Shown piece by piece: positions 31,260 to 40,085 of a stretch of DNA of 64,000 bases. The number at the start of each line of letters is the position of its first letter. The stretch's first letter is position 1. The stretch covers positions 1,612,001 through 1,676,000 of the forward strand of contig NZ_JAKWJU010000002.1 in assembly GCF_022524345.1 (NCBI RefSeq), read 5' to 3'. The notes below the pieces were generated by a model. That model was not told where the DNA came from. It made no database searches and worked only from the letters and a program-made list of their open reading frames with translations. The stretch comes from Streptomyces marispadix. Its GTDB lineage: Bacteria; Actinomycetota; Actinomycetes; Streptomycetales; Streptomycetaceae. The translations under genes were made by a program, and so were the position numbers.

Positions 31260-31469
31260 AAGTGAGGAGTATCTCAGTGACCCGGCCTGCACAGTCCGTG
31301 ATTAGCCGTACCGGACAAAACTTCAAATGGTCTCTACCAAGAACGGTGACACGGAGGTCAGAGGCGTAAAGGGCCTCAGGGGCTGGCCCCTCGACAGGAT
31401 CGCGACGAGTGGGCGCGCGAGGGCGCACCGGGCCGGGCGTCCACCCCGGACCCGTCGCTGCGGACCGAA

Positions 31470-32609
31470 TCAGCCGCCAGAGGTGTCCAGTTCGGCGTCC
31501 GCGCCGACGCCTCCCCCGCACTCGTACGGATCGTCGAGCCAGCCGTCGGGGAGCACGACCTTGTTGCGCGAGTGGGTACGCCCCCGTGGGCCGTCCGCCC
31601 CCCGCGGCCACGGCTCGTCCGGGTCGACGTCGTCGAGCAGCGCGGCCATCTCGTCCAACGAGCCCGCCACCGCCAGCTTCTGCCGCACCTGCGAACCGAG
31701 CGAGAACCCCTTCGTGTACCAGGCCACATGCTTACGGAAGTCGATCACTCCGCGGGCCTCGTCGCCCAGCCACTCCCCCAGCAGCGTCGCGTGCCGCAGC
31801 ATCACCCGGGCCACCTCGCCGAAGCGGGGCCGCGCGTACGCCACTTCGCCCTCGCCCGCGAACGCCGCCACGAGATCGCCGAACAGCCACGGCCTGCCCA
31901 GACAGCCGCGCCCGACGACCACTCCGTCGCATCCGGTCTCACGCACCATGCGCAGGGCGTCGTCCGCGGACCAGATGTCGCCGTTGCCCAGCACCGGGAT
32001 CTCGGGCACGGCCTCCTTCAGCCGTGCGATCGCGTCCCAGTCGGCGGTGCCTCCGTAGTGCTGGGCGGCGGTACGGCCGTGCAGGGCGATCGCCGTGATC
32101 CCCTCGTCGACGGCGATACGGCCCGCGTCGAGGTAGGTGAGATGGCCGTCGTCGATGCCCTTGCGCATCTTCATCGTGACGGGGAGGCCCCCGGCGTTGC
32201 CCACGGCCTCGTGCAGGATCGCGCGCAGCAGCGGCCGCTTGTACGGGAGTGCCGAACCGCCGCCCTTGCGCGTCACCTTGGGCACCGGGCAGCCGAAGTT
32301 GAGATCGATGTGGTCGGCCAGGTCCTCGTCGGCGATCATCCGGACGGCCTTGCCGACGGTCACCGGGTCCACGCCGTAGAGCTGGATCGAACGAGGACGC
32401 TCGCTGTCGTCGAAGCGCACGAGCTGCATGGTCTTCGCGTTCCGCTCGACGAGCGCACGCGTCGTGATCATCTCGCTGACGAACAGCCCTTTGCCGCCGC
32501 TGAATTCGCGGCACAGCGTGCGGAACGGCGCGTTCGTGATCCCGGCCATCGGCGCCAGCACCACGGGGGGCTGGACGGTGTGAGGGCCGATGTGGAGCGG
32601 CGGCGTCAT
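31470..32609 (-). CDS. dusB: tRNA-dihydrouridine synthase (DusB type)
   Basis: FMN-dependent enzyme that reduces uridine in tRNA D-loops; 379 residues. The FMN-binding start VVLAPMAGITNAPFR, the catalytic Cys in NFGCPVPKVTRKGGGSAL, and the later ALHGRTAAQHYGG and GNGDIWSADDAL segments are all diagnostic. Start ATG 32609 has GGAGG 9 bases upstream; the open frame reaches 32834, but that part is Pro/Arg-rich and not family sequence. Confidence 0.93.
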   Translation of the reverse strand: MTPPLHIGPHTVQPPVVLAPMAGITNAPFRTLCREFSGGKGLFVSEMITTRALVERNAKTMQLVRFDDSERPRSIQLYGVDPVTVGKAVRMIADEDLADHIDLNFGCPVPKVTRKGGGSALPYKRPLLRAILHEAVGNAGGLPVTMKMRKGIDDGHLTYLDAGRIAVDEGITAIALHGRTAAQHYGGTADWDAIARLKEAVPEIPVLGNGDIWSADDALRMVRETGCDGVVVGRGCLGRPWLFGDLVAAFAGEGEVAYARPRFGEVARVMLRHATLLGEWLGDEARGVIDFRKHVAWYTKGFSLGSQVRQKLAVAGSLDEMAALLDDVDPDEPWPRGADGPRGRTHSRNKVVLPDGWLDDPYECGGGVGADAELDTSGG

Positions 32610-32820
32610 GACGTCGGCGTCCTCCGAGACGTACGTACGGGGTGGGCGGATGTGCTGCCGGGCGGGCGCGACGCGGGGCGTGCGCCGGGCGAGCCGGGCG
32701 GCGCCTGCGAGGCGGCTTCCCATTGTCGCGCATACGGAAGGTGCGGGCGGGAGGAGCGGGGAGGGGGCGGGGGCCGGAGCTGGGCGCGAGGGGCAGCGGG
32801 GCGGGGTACCGGGCGGGGCG

Positions 32821-32942
32821 CTGACAGATGACAACTGACCGATGACAACTGACGGATGGCAGGCGGCAGATTTCAGGTGACAGATGACAGATAACGGCTG
32901 ACACTATTCAGATGACAGATTTTGATATCTGTCATCTGTCAT
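32821..32942. repeat. Phased heptamer array A with terminal palindrome
   Basis: Fourteen head-to-tail 7-mers (consensus ATGACAG; variants CTGACGG, ATGGCAG, GTGACAG) run without phase break from 32821 to 32918. A 6-base loop follows, then two inverted units CTGTCAT (32929-32942). The junction forms a 12-bp perfect stem (32909-32920 with 32927-32938). The array lies between divergent dusB and the aldo/keto reductase gene, ending 37 bases before its ATG. Arrays B and C have the same design. Confidence 0.9.
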
Positions 32943-32979
32943 GCCATCCTCGTCAGTGCCACCCCGGAAGGAGCGCACG

Positions 32980-33984
32980 ATGCAGACCCGCAAGCTCGGC
33001 ACCACCGGCCCCCGCACCTCCGCCCTCGGCCTCGGCTGCATGGGCATGTCCGCCCTCTACGGCCCCACCGACCGCGCCGAGTCCATCGCCACGATCCACG
33101 CCGCACTGGAGGCAGGCGTGACCCTGCTGGACACCGGCGACTTCTACGGCATGGGCCACAACGAACTGCTGATCAACGAGGCCCTGCGCACCGCACCCCC
33201 CGCCCGCCGTGAACAGGCCCTCACCAGCGTCAAGTTCGGCGCCCTGCGCACCGTCGAGGGAGGCTTCACCGGCTACGACGGCCGCCCCGAGGCGGTCAAG
33301 AACTTCGCCGCGTACTCTCTCCAGCGCCTGGGCACCGACCACATCGACATCTACCGCCTCGCCCGTCTCGACCCGGCCGTCCCGATCGAGGAGACCGTCG
33401 GCGCCGTCGCCGAACTCGTGAAAGCCGGTCATGTGCGCCACGTCGGCCTTTCCGAGGTCGGCGCCCACACCATCCGCAGGGCCGCGTCCGTCGCGCCCGT
33501 CAGCGACCTCCAGATCGAGTACTCGCTGATCTCGCGCGGCATCGAGGAGCAGATCCTGCCGGTCTGCCGTGAGCTGGGCATCGGCATCACGGCCTACGGC
33601 GTGCTCTCCCGCGGCCTCATCAGCGGCCACTTCTCCCGTGAACGGGAGCTGGCGCCGGGCGACTTCCGCGGCATGAGCCCCCGCTTCTCCGGCGAGAACC
33701 TGGACCGCAACCTCGCCCTCGTCGAGGCACTGCGACGAGTCGCGGACGGCAAGGGGATCACCGTCGCCCAGACGGCCACCGCGTGGGTGCTCTCGCGCGG
33801 CGAGGACATCGTCCCGCTGGTCGGCGCCCGTACCCGTGAGCGTCTGGCGGAGTCGCTGTCGGCGGTGGACGTTACTCTCGACGCGGACGATCTCGAAGCC
33901 ATCGAGCAGGCGGTGCCCGCGGACTCCGCCTCGGGCGACCGCTATCCGGAAGCCCAGATGGCGCATCTCGACAGCGAGAAGTAG
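32980..33984 (+). CDS. Aldo/keto reductase
   Basis: NADPH-dependent aldo/keto reductase, 334 residues. The N-terminal motif LGLGCMGMSALYG, catalytic Asp and Tyr in LLDTGDFYG and Lys in SVKFG are present. The catalytic His position reads YRLARLDP, with Ala instead of His, a pattern I recall from one AKR subgroup, so activity may be altered. Start ATG 32980 has GGAAGGAG upstream; the ATG at 32941 is the last bases of the heptamer array and is rejected. A TetR gene follows after 49 bases and is probably co-transcribed. Confidence 0.88.
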   Translation: MQTRKLGTTGPRTSALGLGCMGMSALYGPTDRAESIATIHAALEAGVTLLDTGDFYGMGHNELLINEALRTAPPARREQALTSVKFGALRTVEGGFTGYDGRPEAVKNFAAYSLQRLGTDHIDIYRLARLDPAVPIEETVGAVAELVKAGHVRHVGLSEVGAHTIRRAASVAPVSDLQIEYSLISRGIEEQILPVCRELGIGITAYGVLSRGLISGHFSRERELAPGDFRGMSPRFSGENLDRNLALVEALRRVADGKGITVAQTATAWVLSRGEDIVPLVGARTRERLAESLSAVDVTLDADDLEAIEQAVPADSASGDRYPEAQMAHLDSEK

Positions 33985-34033
33985 CCGCGTACGGCGCTGG
34001 GCGCAGGACGCGAACAGCGAGGACAGGGGGCCG

Positions 34034-34624
34034 ATGGTGGCGGAAGCACTGACTCCGGAGCGCATTCTCGAGGCCACCGAGGACGTGCTGCGCCGCTACG
34101 GCCTCGGCAAGGCCACGGTGGTCGACGTGGCCCGCGCCCTCGGCGTGAGCCACGGCAGCGTCTACCGGCACTTCCGCACCAAGGCCGCCCTGCGCGAAGC
34201 GGTCACCCAGCGCTGGCTGGATCGCACCAGCGAGCGGCTCGCACCCGTCGCCGACGGATCGGGGCCCGCCGAGGACCGCCTCGACCGCTGGCTCAAGGGC
34301 CTCTTCGAGGCCAAGCGCCACAAGGCGGGCGACGACCCCGAGCTGTTCGCCACCTACTCGGTGCTCACCGGCGACCTGAGCGCCGTGGTCGAGCGCCACA
34401 TCGGCGACCTCGTCGGCCAGCTCGCCCGCATCATCGAGGACGGCCGCCGGGAGGGCGTCTTCGCCAAGGAGCTGATCGGCGGCAATGCGGATACGGCCCG
34501 TGCGATCTTCCATGCGACGGCCCGCTTCCACGACCCGGCATACGCCGCCGAGTGGTCCCGGCCGGGCACCGACGAAGACTTCACAGCCGTGCGGACGTTG
34601 ATCCTCCGGGGCCTTCGCTCCTGA
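34034..34624 (+). CDS. TetR-family transcriptional regulator
   Basis: 196 residues. HTH reads KATVVDVARALGVSHGSVYRHF (about 26-47), followed by an all-helical ligand domain. ATG 34034 is preceded by GGACAGGGGG. It likely controls itself and the aldo/keto reductase upstream. Its TGA overlaps ATG 34624, the apparent original start of the next kinase gene. Confidence 0.88.
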   Translation: MVAEALTPERILEATEDVLRRYGLGKATVVDVARALGVSHGSVYRHFRTKAALREAVTQRWLDRTSERLAPVADGSGPAEDRLDRWLKGLFEAKRHKAGDDPELFATYSVLTGDLSAVVERHIGDLVGQLARIIEDGRREGVFAKELIGGNADTARAIFHATARFHDPAYAAEWSRPGTDEDFTAVRTLILRGLRS

Positions 34625-34692
34625 TGCCGGCACGGCGCCCGTCGAGCACCCACGAGGTCTCGCTGGGCCGCGCGGCGTGACCAAGCGCTTCG

Positions 34693-35445
34693 GTGACGGG
34701 GTTCGACCCGGAGGCCGAACGGGAGTGGCGCGCCCTGGAGTTGCTCGCCGAACACGCCCCTGGCCTGGCTCCCGAGCCCCTTGCGTACGAGCCCGCCGCC
34801 GGAGCACCGGTGATCAGGATGTCGCGGCTGCCGGGTGCGCCGCTGCTCGGCCAGCCGCTCGACGAGGCGGCAGTCCACGCCCTCACAGCGGCGGTGAGGG
34901 CGCTCCACTCGGCGCTGCCTCCCCCGGTCCTCGCTGCCGTGCCTCGAAGGCCGGTCCTCGTAAGGGCGTTGAGGGCGCGGATCCGTTCGTGGACGCCACT
35001 CGTCCGGGTACCGGCGAACGGGCAGACGCGCGCCGCGCTGGATCTCGGGCTGCGCTGGCTCGCGGGTTCCGACCTGGACGAGGCCGCTCCCGATGTACCT
35101 CAGGTCTTCGGTACAGGCGACGGCAATCTCGCCAACTACCTCTGGGACGGCTCAGATGTGCGGATCGTGGACTTCGAGGACTCGGGCCGCAGCGACCGCG
35201 CCTTCGAACTGGCCGAGATCACCGAGCATGTGGGTTCCTGGATCGACGGGCCTCTCGATGTCGCGGCGTTCCTGCGGGGTTTCGCGCTGACGGCGGCCGA
35301 GGCCGCCCGGCTGCGGAAGTGCCGCCGCCTCCTGGCCCTCGTATGGCTGTTCCTGCTCTGTCTCGACGAGACACGAGAGCAGCCCCGGAACCCTCCGGGC
35401 ACGGCCCGACGGCAGGCCCGCCGCCTGCGTGCGCTGCTGGACTAG
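34693..35445 (+). CDS. Aminoglycoside-phosphotransferase-like kinase, N-lobe frameshifted
   Basis: APH-family kinase-like protein; the longest intact frame gives 250 residues from GTG 34693. The C-lobe is recognisable: GTGDGNLANYL (catalytic-loop position) and VRIVDFEDSGRSDRAFELAE (metal-binding Asp). The N-lobe is cut short. Upstream bases encode family-like sequence in other frames: ATG 34624 (overlapping the TetR stop) gives ...STHEVSLGRAA, then VTKRFG in a second frame, then FDPEAEREWRAL in the third. Two compensating one-base shifts (about 34675-34678 and 34698-34703) would restore one 274-residue protein. Pseudogene or sequence error; substrate unknown. Confidence 0.65.
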   Translation: MTGFDPEAEREWRALELLAEHAPGLAPEPLAYEPAAGAPVIRMSRLPGAPLLGQPLDEAAVHALTAAVRALHSALPPPVLAAVPRRPVLVRALRARIRSWTPLVRVPANGQTRAALDLGLRWLAGSDLDEAAPDVPQVFGTGDGNLANYLWDGSDVRIVDFEDSGRSDRAFELAEITEHVGSWIDGPLDVAAFLRGFALTAAEAARLRKCRRLLALVWLFLLCLDETREQPRNPPGTARRQARRLRALLD

Positions 35446-35532
35446 AGCGCCCGGCGGACAATGGCTGGGGTATGGCAGGCCACACCCCAAGTGGATGGCA
35501 GACCCCAGTGACCGGGCGAGCGCCGGTGCGAA

Positions 35533-36426
35533 ATGGTCGTCGGCATGACATCAACGTCACGACCCACCAGCACGCATGGAGGGACTCGATCCGCGGGTAT
35601 CCCCGGTCGTGCGTTCGCTGTGCTCGTCGCTCTCGCTGCGGTCCTCGTCCCGGCTTTCATTCTCGCCCCCGGCCCGTTGGCGGCGGGCATGACCGGCGGC
35701 GGCCTCGACGATCAGCGCATTCTCATCGACAGCCTCTCCGAGTCGTTCGTCGACTACTGGAGTTCCGGCGACCGTGACCTTCCCCCGGGCTTGGAGAGGG
35801 CTGTCGATTACTGGCAATACCACCACGTGATCAAGGCCGTGATCGCTGCGATCTTGCTGATCGTGCTCATTGCGCTCGGCGTTCTTCTCTGGAGGGCATT
35901 TCTGCGGGCCGACGGGCTCGGGTCGGGAAGCAGGGCCGCTCTCGCGTCGGCCGGGGCTGTCGTCACGGCACTCGCGCTGTGCTCGTTGGTGACGGCAGAG
36001 GCCAACATGCAGGATGCGATCGCGCCTTTCTCCTCACTGCTGTCGCAGCTTCCGTTCCACGCATCCCACGGAGAACTCGCCGATACGCTCGATCAAGTCA
36101 GGCAGCGCCTGGCCGACTATCCGGACACAGGTGACCGGACTCCGCTTGCCCTCAAGGCGATGGTCGGCGACTTCTCCCGGTTCCACGCGGTGAGAGTCGT
36201 GACGGCCACGACTGTGGCGGTCGTCCTCGTCGGCATGAGTGTGGCGTCGTGGAAGAGGTCTGCGAGAGCAGGGGCGTCCGAGAGGCGAGCGAGGCGCGTG
36301 TTCAGGTCGTTCGGTCTTCTCTCCGCCTTGTTGTCGCTGGCCGTCATCGTTGTCGCAGTGGCGAACATCACGGTCACAGCCGACCCGGCGCCGGCACTCC
36401 TGGGCTTGTTCAAAGGCGGATGGTGA
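35533..36426 (+). CDS. Hypothetical four-helix membrane protein
   Basis: I do not recognise this family. The 297-residue product has about four hydrophobic segments: AFAVLVALAAVLVPAFILA, VIKAVIAAILLIVLIALGVL, ASAGAVVTALALCSLVTA and LLSALLSLAVIVVAVANI, plus a weaker one near residue 225. A 70-residue soluble stretch rich in Asp and Gln lies between helices 3 and 4. Start could be ATG 35533 or ATG 35545; neither has a clear ribosome site. Slightly less GC-biased than its neighbours. Confidence 0.65.
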   Translation: MVVGMTSTSRPTSTHGGTRSAGIPGRAFAVLVALAAVLVPAFILAPGPLAAGMTGGGLDDQRILIDSLSESFVDYWSSGDRDLPPGLERAVDYWQYHHVIKAVIAAILLIVLIALGVLLWRAFLRADGLGSGSRAALASAGAVVTALALCSLVTAEANMQDAIAPFSSLLSQLPFHASHGELADTLDQVRQRLADYPDTGDRTPLALKAMVGDFSRFHAVRVVTATTVAVVLVGMSVASWKRSARAGASERRARRVFRSFGLLSALLSLAVIVVAVANITVTADPAPALLGLFKGGW

Positions 36427-36663
36427 CGGGCCGCCGTCACGGGTACCGGCCACCGCGCTGTTCGTTGACGGCAAGTCGGCTCCAGCCGTTCCCACTCCGC
36501 GTCGGTCACATACCCCGCCCCCATGCCGACCACGACGAGCCGGCAGCACGGCGGCACGGCAGTCACATGCCCCGCCGGACACTGCCTGGAGCGCCCCCGC
36601 CCGTTGTCAGTGGTCGCGAATACTCTGTGTGACGTCTGGATCACTCAGCACGAAAGGCGCATC

Positions 36664-37311
36664 ATGACTGTGATGCTCGAACGACCGACGCCCATAGAGA
36701 CCCCCGACGGCCCGCCCGACTTCGAGGCGCTGTGCCGGACGCTGCTGAGCATGGAGGTGCCCGACGGCTACCGGGCGGAGATCATCAGGGGGAGCATCGT
36801 CGTGTCGCCGTGGTCGAGGGCGTTCTATCTGTCGGTCATGCGGTCGGTTCGCAGGCAGCTCGAGCCACATGCACCCGAGGGCCAGATCATCGACGCGGCG
36901 CCCTTCCTCTTCTCGTTCCCTCACCAGGAGCGGGCCTACGGGCCCGATGTGTACGCGGCTGAGGAGCGCGCCTTCCAGAGTCACGACCGGTACGTCGACG
37001 GCGAAGCACTCTCGCTGGCTGTGGAGTTGACCTCCGCAGCGACCCGGAAGGCTGACCTGGAGGACAAGGTCACCGTCTACGGCATGGCCCAAGTCCCCGT
37101 CTATCTCCTGCTGGACATGCAGGAGGAGTCGGCGACGGTCTACTGGGCGCCGAGCGCGAAGGGTTACACGTCCCATCTCACGGTGCCGTTCGGCAAGTCG
37201 CTGCACGTACCGGCGCCGTTCGACTGCGAGTTGGACACCACGGGGTTCGGTGCGCCCGCAGAGCGGGAGGACGGGCAGAAGGGGGCGGGCGGGCAGCCGG
37301 AGGCGGGCTGA
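36664..37311 (+). CDS. Uma2-family (DUF820) putative endonuclease
   Basis: 215 residues with the Uma2/DUF820 restriction-endonuclease-like fold: GYRAEIIRGSIVVSP, then the PD-(D/E)xK-like site YGPDVYAAEE ... LAVELTSAATRKADLEDKV, where Asp, Glu and Lys would bind metal. Such genes are abundant in Streptomyces and of uncertain role. ATG 36664 has AAAGG upstream; the frame is open to 36523 without support. The preceding 237 bases hold no gene. Confidence 0.82.
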   Translation: MTVMLERPTPIETPDGPPDFEALCRTLLSMEVPDGYRAEIIRGSIVVSPWSRAFYLSVMRSVRRQLEPHAPEGQIIDAAPFLFSFPHQERAYGPDVYAAEERAFQSHDRYVDGEALSLAVELTSAATRKADLEDKVTVYGMAQVPVYLLLDMQEESATVYWAPSAKGYTSHLTVPFGKSLHVPAPFDCELDTTGFGAPAEREDGQKGAGGQPEAG

Positions 37312-37337
37312 CGGAGACCCGCGAGAGGCGGTCACCA

Positions 37338-37371
37338 GGGGCAGCCGGTCACACGGCGACGGGGCTGCCCC
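37338..37371. terminator. Hairpin between convergent Uma2 and glyS genes
   Basis: GGGGCAGCC (37338-37346) and GGCTGCCCC (37363-37371) form a 9-bp stem. No T-run follows, so it may be a weak or bidirectional terminator. Confidence 0.5.
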
Positions 37372-37452
37372 GCCCAGTGGCGGAAGCAGCCCCGGCTCGT
37401 CTCGTCGCGAACTCGTCGCGGTGCGCGGCCCGTCGGCAGGTCGGCCGCCCGC

Positions 37453-38835
37453 TCAGCAGCCCAGAAGCCGCCCGGCGAGGTAGCTCTCCATCTGGTCCAG
37501 CGAGACCCGGTCCTGCTTCATCGTGTCGCGCTCTCGCACCGTCACGGCGTTGTCGTCGAGGGTGTCGAAGTCGACGGTGACGCAGAAGGGGGTGCCGATC
37601 TCGTCCTGGCGGCGGTAGCGGCGGCCGATGGCCCCGGCGTCGTCGAACTCGATGTTCCAGTGCTTGCGCAGCGCCTCGGCGAGGCCGCGCGCCTTCGGCG
37701 ACAGCTTCTCGTTGCGCGACAGCGGAAGCACCGCCACCTTCACGGGGGCGAGCCTCGGGTCGAGCCGCATGACGTTGCGCTTCTCCAACTTGCCCTTGGC
37801 GTTGGGCGCTTCGTCCTCGATGTAGGCGTCGATCATGAAGGCGAGCATCGCGCGGTTGACTCCGGCGGCCGGTTCGATGACGTACGGCACCCAGCGCTCG
37901 CCGGCTTCCTGGTCGAAGTAGGACAGGTCCTGCCCGGACGCCTTGGAGTGGGCGGTGAGGTCGAAGTCGGTGCGGTTGGCGACGCCTTCGAGTTCGGAGA
38001 ACTCGCTGCCGCCGAAGTTGAAGCGGTACTCGATGTCGGCGGTGCGCTTGGAGTAGTGGGAGAGCTTCTCCTGCGGGTGCTCGTACCAGCGCATGTTCTC
38101 TTCGCTCAGGCCGAGGTCGGTGTACCAGGACCAGCGCTGCTGCATCCAGTACTCGTGCCACTTCTCGTCCTCGCCCGGCTTGACGAAGAACTCCATCTCC
38201 ATCTGCTCGAACTCGCGGGTGCGGAAGATGAAGTTGCCCGGCGTGATCTCGTTGCGGAAGGACTTGCCGGTCTGCGCGATGCCGAACGGCGGCTTCTTAC
38301 GCGAAGTCTGCTGTACCGCCGCGAAGTTGGTGAAGATGCCCTGCGCGGTCTCCGGCCGCAGGTACGCGACGGAGCCGGCGTCCTGCGTCGGGCCGAGGTG
38401 GGTGGAGAGCAGCCCGGAGAACTGCTTGGGCTCGGTGAAGCCGCCCTTGTTCCCGCAGTGCGGGCAGTTGATGTCGGCGAGACCCTGGGCCGGGAGGCGC
38501 CCGTGCTTCGCCTCGTAGGCCTCTTCGAGGTGGTCGGCGCGGAAGCGCTTGTGGCACGAGGTGCACTCGGTCAGGGGGTCGGTGAACGTGGCCACGTGGC
38601 CGGACGCCTCCCACACCTGCGGTGCCAGGATCACGGAGGAGTCGATGCCGACGATGTCGTCACGCGAGGTGACCATGGCGCGCCACCACTGACGCTTGAT
38701 GTTCTCCTTCAGCTCCACACCGAGCGGTCCGTAGTCCCAGGCGGCGCGCTGACCGCCGTAGATCTCACTGCACGGGTACACGAAGCCACGGCGCTTGCTC
38801 AGGCTGACGATGGTGTCGATCTTGTCGGCGGCCAC
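37453..38835 (-). CDS. glyS: Glycyl-tRNA synthetase
   Basis: Homodimeric class II glycyl-tRNA synthetase, 460 residues, the usual length for actinobacteria. N-terminal [21 protein letters not shown], a zinc-ribbon-like pair (CTSCHKRF and CPHCGNKGG), catalytic core [10 protein letters not shown] and [21 protein letters not shown] (motif 2), and the C-terminal anticodon-binding domain. Start ATG 38835. Divergent from the zinc uptake operon. Confidence 0.96.
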   Translation of the reverse strand: MAADKIDTIVSLSKRRGFVYPCSEIYGGQRAAWDYGPLGVELKENIKRQWWRAMVTSRDDIVGIDSSVILAPQVWEASGHVATFTDPLTECTSCHKRFRADHLEEAYEAKHGRLPAQGLADINCPHCGNKGGFTEPKQFSGLLSTHLGPTQDAGSVAYLRPETAQGIFTNFAAVQQTSRKKPPFGIAQTGKSFRNEITPGNFIFRTREFEQMEMEFFVKPGEDEKWHEYWMQQRWSWYTDLGLSEENMRWYEHPQEKLSHYSKRTADIEYRFNFGGSEFSELEGVANRTDFDLTAHSKASGQDLSYFDQEAGERWVPYVIEPAAGVNRAMLAFMIDAYIEDEAPNAKGKLEKRNVMRLDPRLAPVKVAVLPLSRNEKLSPKARGLAEALRKHWNIEFDDAGAIGRRYRRQDEIGTPFCVTVDFDTLDDNAVTVRERDTMKQDRVSLDQMESYLAGRLLGC

Positions 38836-38970
38836 AGTGCTCTCTTCATCAACGGCGGACGGAATACTTCAGGTTACCGATCCATGAGGGGGGCGGATCA
38901 AATCGGTTCGGCTATCGGTACGGCGACCGATCCCCGGGTCCGCTTGAGCGCATCTCCGACCATCTCCATT

Positions 38971-38985
38971 TGACAATCGTTTCCA
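38971..38985 (+). promoter_or_regulatory. Zur box upstream of znuA
   Basis: TGACAATCGTTTCCA, on the other strand TGGAAACGATTGTCA, fits the Streptomyces Zur consensus (TGaaAatgATTtTCA type). It sits 13-22 bases before the two candidate znuA starts, so bound Zur would block initiation. Zur itself is encoded three genes downstream, which gives a closed zinc-feedback loop. Confidence 0.8.
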
Positions 38986-38997
38986 AGTAGTCTGAAA

Positions 38998-39972
38998 ATG
39001 AGTGTCATGAACGCTTCTCGTCGGCTCATATCGACCCTCGCCGCCACCACCGCGCTCGGCGTCGGGACGCTCACCCTCACCTCCTGCACCACCGACGACT
39101 CGGCGGAGGGGCAGGCCGACGGGAAGGTGCACGTCGTCGCGTCGTTCTATCCCCTCCAGTTCCTCGCCCGGCAGATTGGCGGGGAGCACGTCAGCACCGA
39201 ATCCCTCACCAAGCCCGGCACCGAGCCGCACGACCTGGAGCTCAGCCCCCAGCAGACCGGGCGGCTGTCCGACGCCGACCTCGTGGTCTACCTCAAGGGA
39301 CTCCAGCCCGCCGTCGACGAGGGCGTCCAGCAGGCCGCTCCGGAGCACGTCGCCGAGGCCTCCTCGTACACGACGCTGGAGAACCACAGCGTGGACGTGC
39401 ACGGCGAGGACCAGCACGGCGAGCACGGCCATGACTCGCACGGGGCCGAGAAGGGAGGCGGCGGCGACCCGCACGTCTGGCTCGATCCGCTGCGCTACGC
39501 GCAGATCGCCGACGGCGTCGCGAAGGAACTCAGCCAGGCCGACCCGGCACACAAGAAGGACTACGCGAAGAACGCCCGCGCCCTCACCGGACGGCTGAAG
39601 TCGCTCCACGGGGAGTTCAAGAAGGAACTGGCGCGGAAGAAGACCGACACCTTCATCACCACGCACGCCGCCTTCGGCTATCTCGCCGAGCGGTACGGGC
39701 TGCATCAGGCGGCCGTCTCCGGCGTCGACCCGGAGTCCGAGCCGAGCGGCGCCCGCATGAAGAAGCTGCACAGCGTCGCCAAGGCGGGGCACGTCGACAC
39801 CGTCTTCTTCGAGTCGGGCGCCAGCGACAGGACCGCGAGGACGCTTGCGAAAGATCTGAACCTCAAGACAGGGGTACTCAGCCCCCTGGAGAGCGTGAAG
39901 AAGAACGAGGACTACTTCTCGGTCATGCACCAGAACCTCATCTCGCTGAAGACCGCGCTCGGCGCCGACTGA
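38998..39972 (+). CDS. znuA: Zinc ABC transporter substrate-binding lipoprotein
   Basis: Cluster-9 metal-binding receptor of 324 residues that captures Zn(II) outside the cell. Signal peptide and lipobox (LTLTSC, Cys about residue 26), then VVASFYPLQFLARQIGG, the first metal His in EPHDLELSP, a His-rich loop (HGEDQHGEHGHDSHG) typical of zinc receptors, DPHVWLDPL and the distal TTHAAFGYLAERYG. Start may be ATG 38998 or ATG 39007; the closeness of the Zur box suggests a very short leader. First gene of znuA-znuC-znuB. Confidence 0.94.
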   Translation: MSVMNASRRLISTLAATTALGVGTLTLTSCTTDDSAEGQADGKVHVVASFYPLQFLARQIGGEHVSTESLTKPGTEPHDLELSPQQTGRLSDADLVVYLKGLQPAVDEGVQQAAPEHVAEASSYTTLENHSVDVHGEDQHGEHGHDSHGAEKGGGGDPHVWLDPLRYAQIADGVAKELSQADPAHKKDYAKNARALTGRLKSLHGEFKKELARKKTDTFITTHAAFGYLAERYGLHQAAVSGVDPESEPSGARMKKLHSVAKAGHVDTVFFESGASDRTARTLAKDLNLKTGVLSPLESVKKNEDYFSVMHQNLISLKTALGAD

Positions 39973-40085
39973 GCCCGCACCTCACCGCCGGCCCCGCACC
40001 CCGTCCTCGCACGGCAGGCTCCGGCACCGCCCACCCGGACCCGACCGTGCCGACCCGATCCCCACCACCGAGGAAGGCCCCGCAC

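Noticed and set aside
32610..32834. Extended N-terminus of DusB
   Set aside because: The extra residues are Pro/Ala/Arg-rich, and ATG 32609 has an ideal GGAGG site.
32821..32942. Heptamer arrays as CRISPR
   Set aside because: The units are 7 bases and contiguous with no unique spacers, and no cas gene is nearby.
32941..32979. ATG 32941 as the aldo/keto reductase start
   Set aside because: It is formed by the last heptamer unit and lacks a ribosome site; ATG 32980 has GGAAGGAG and gives the normal N-terminus.
36427..36663. N-terminal extension of the Uma2 gene from 36523
   Set aside because: The sequence is unlike the family, and ATG 36664 has AAAGG at proper spacing.
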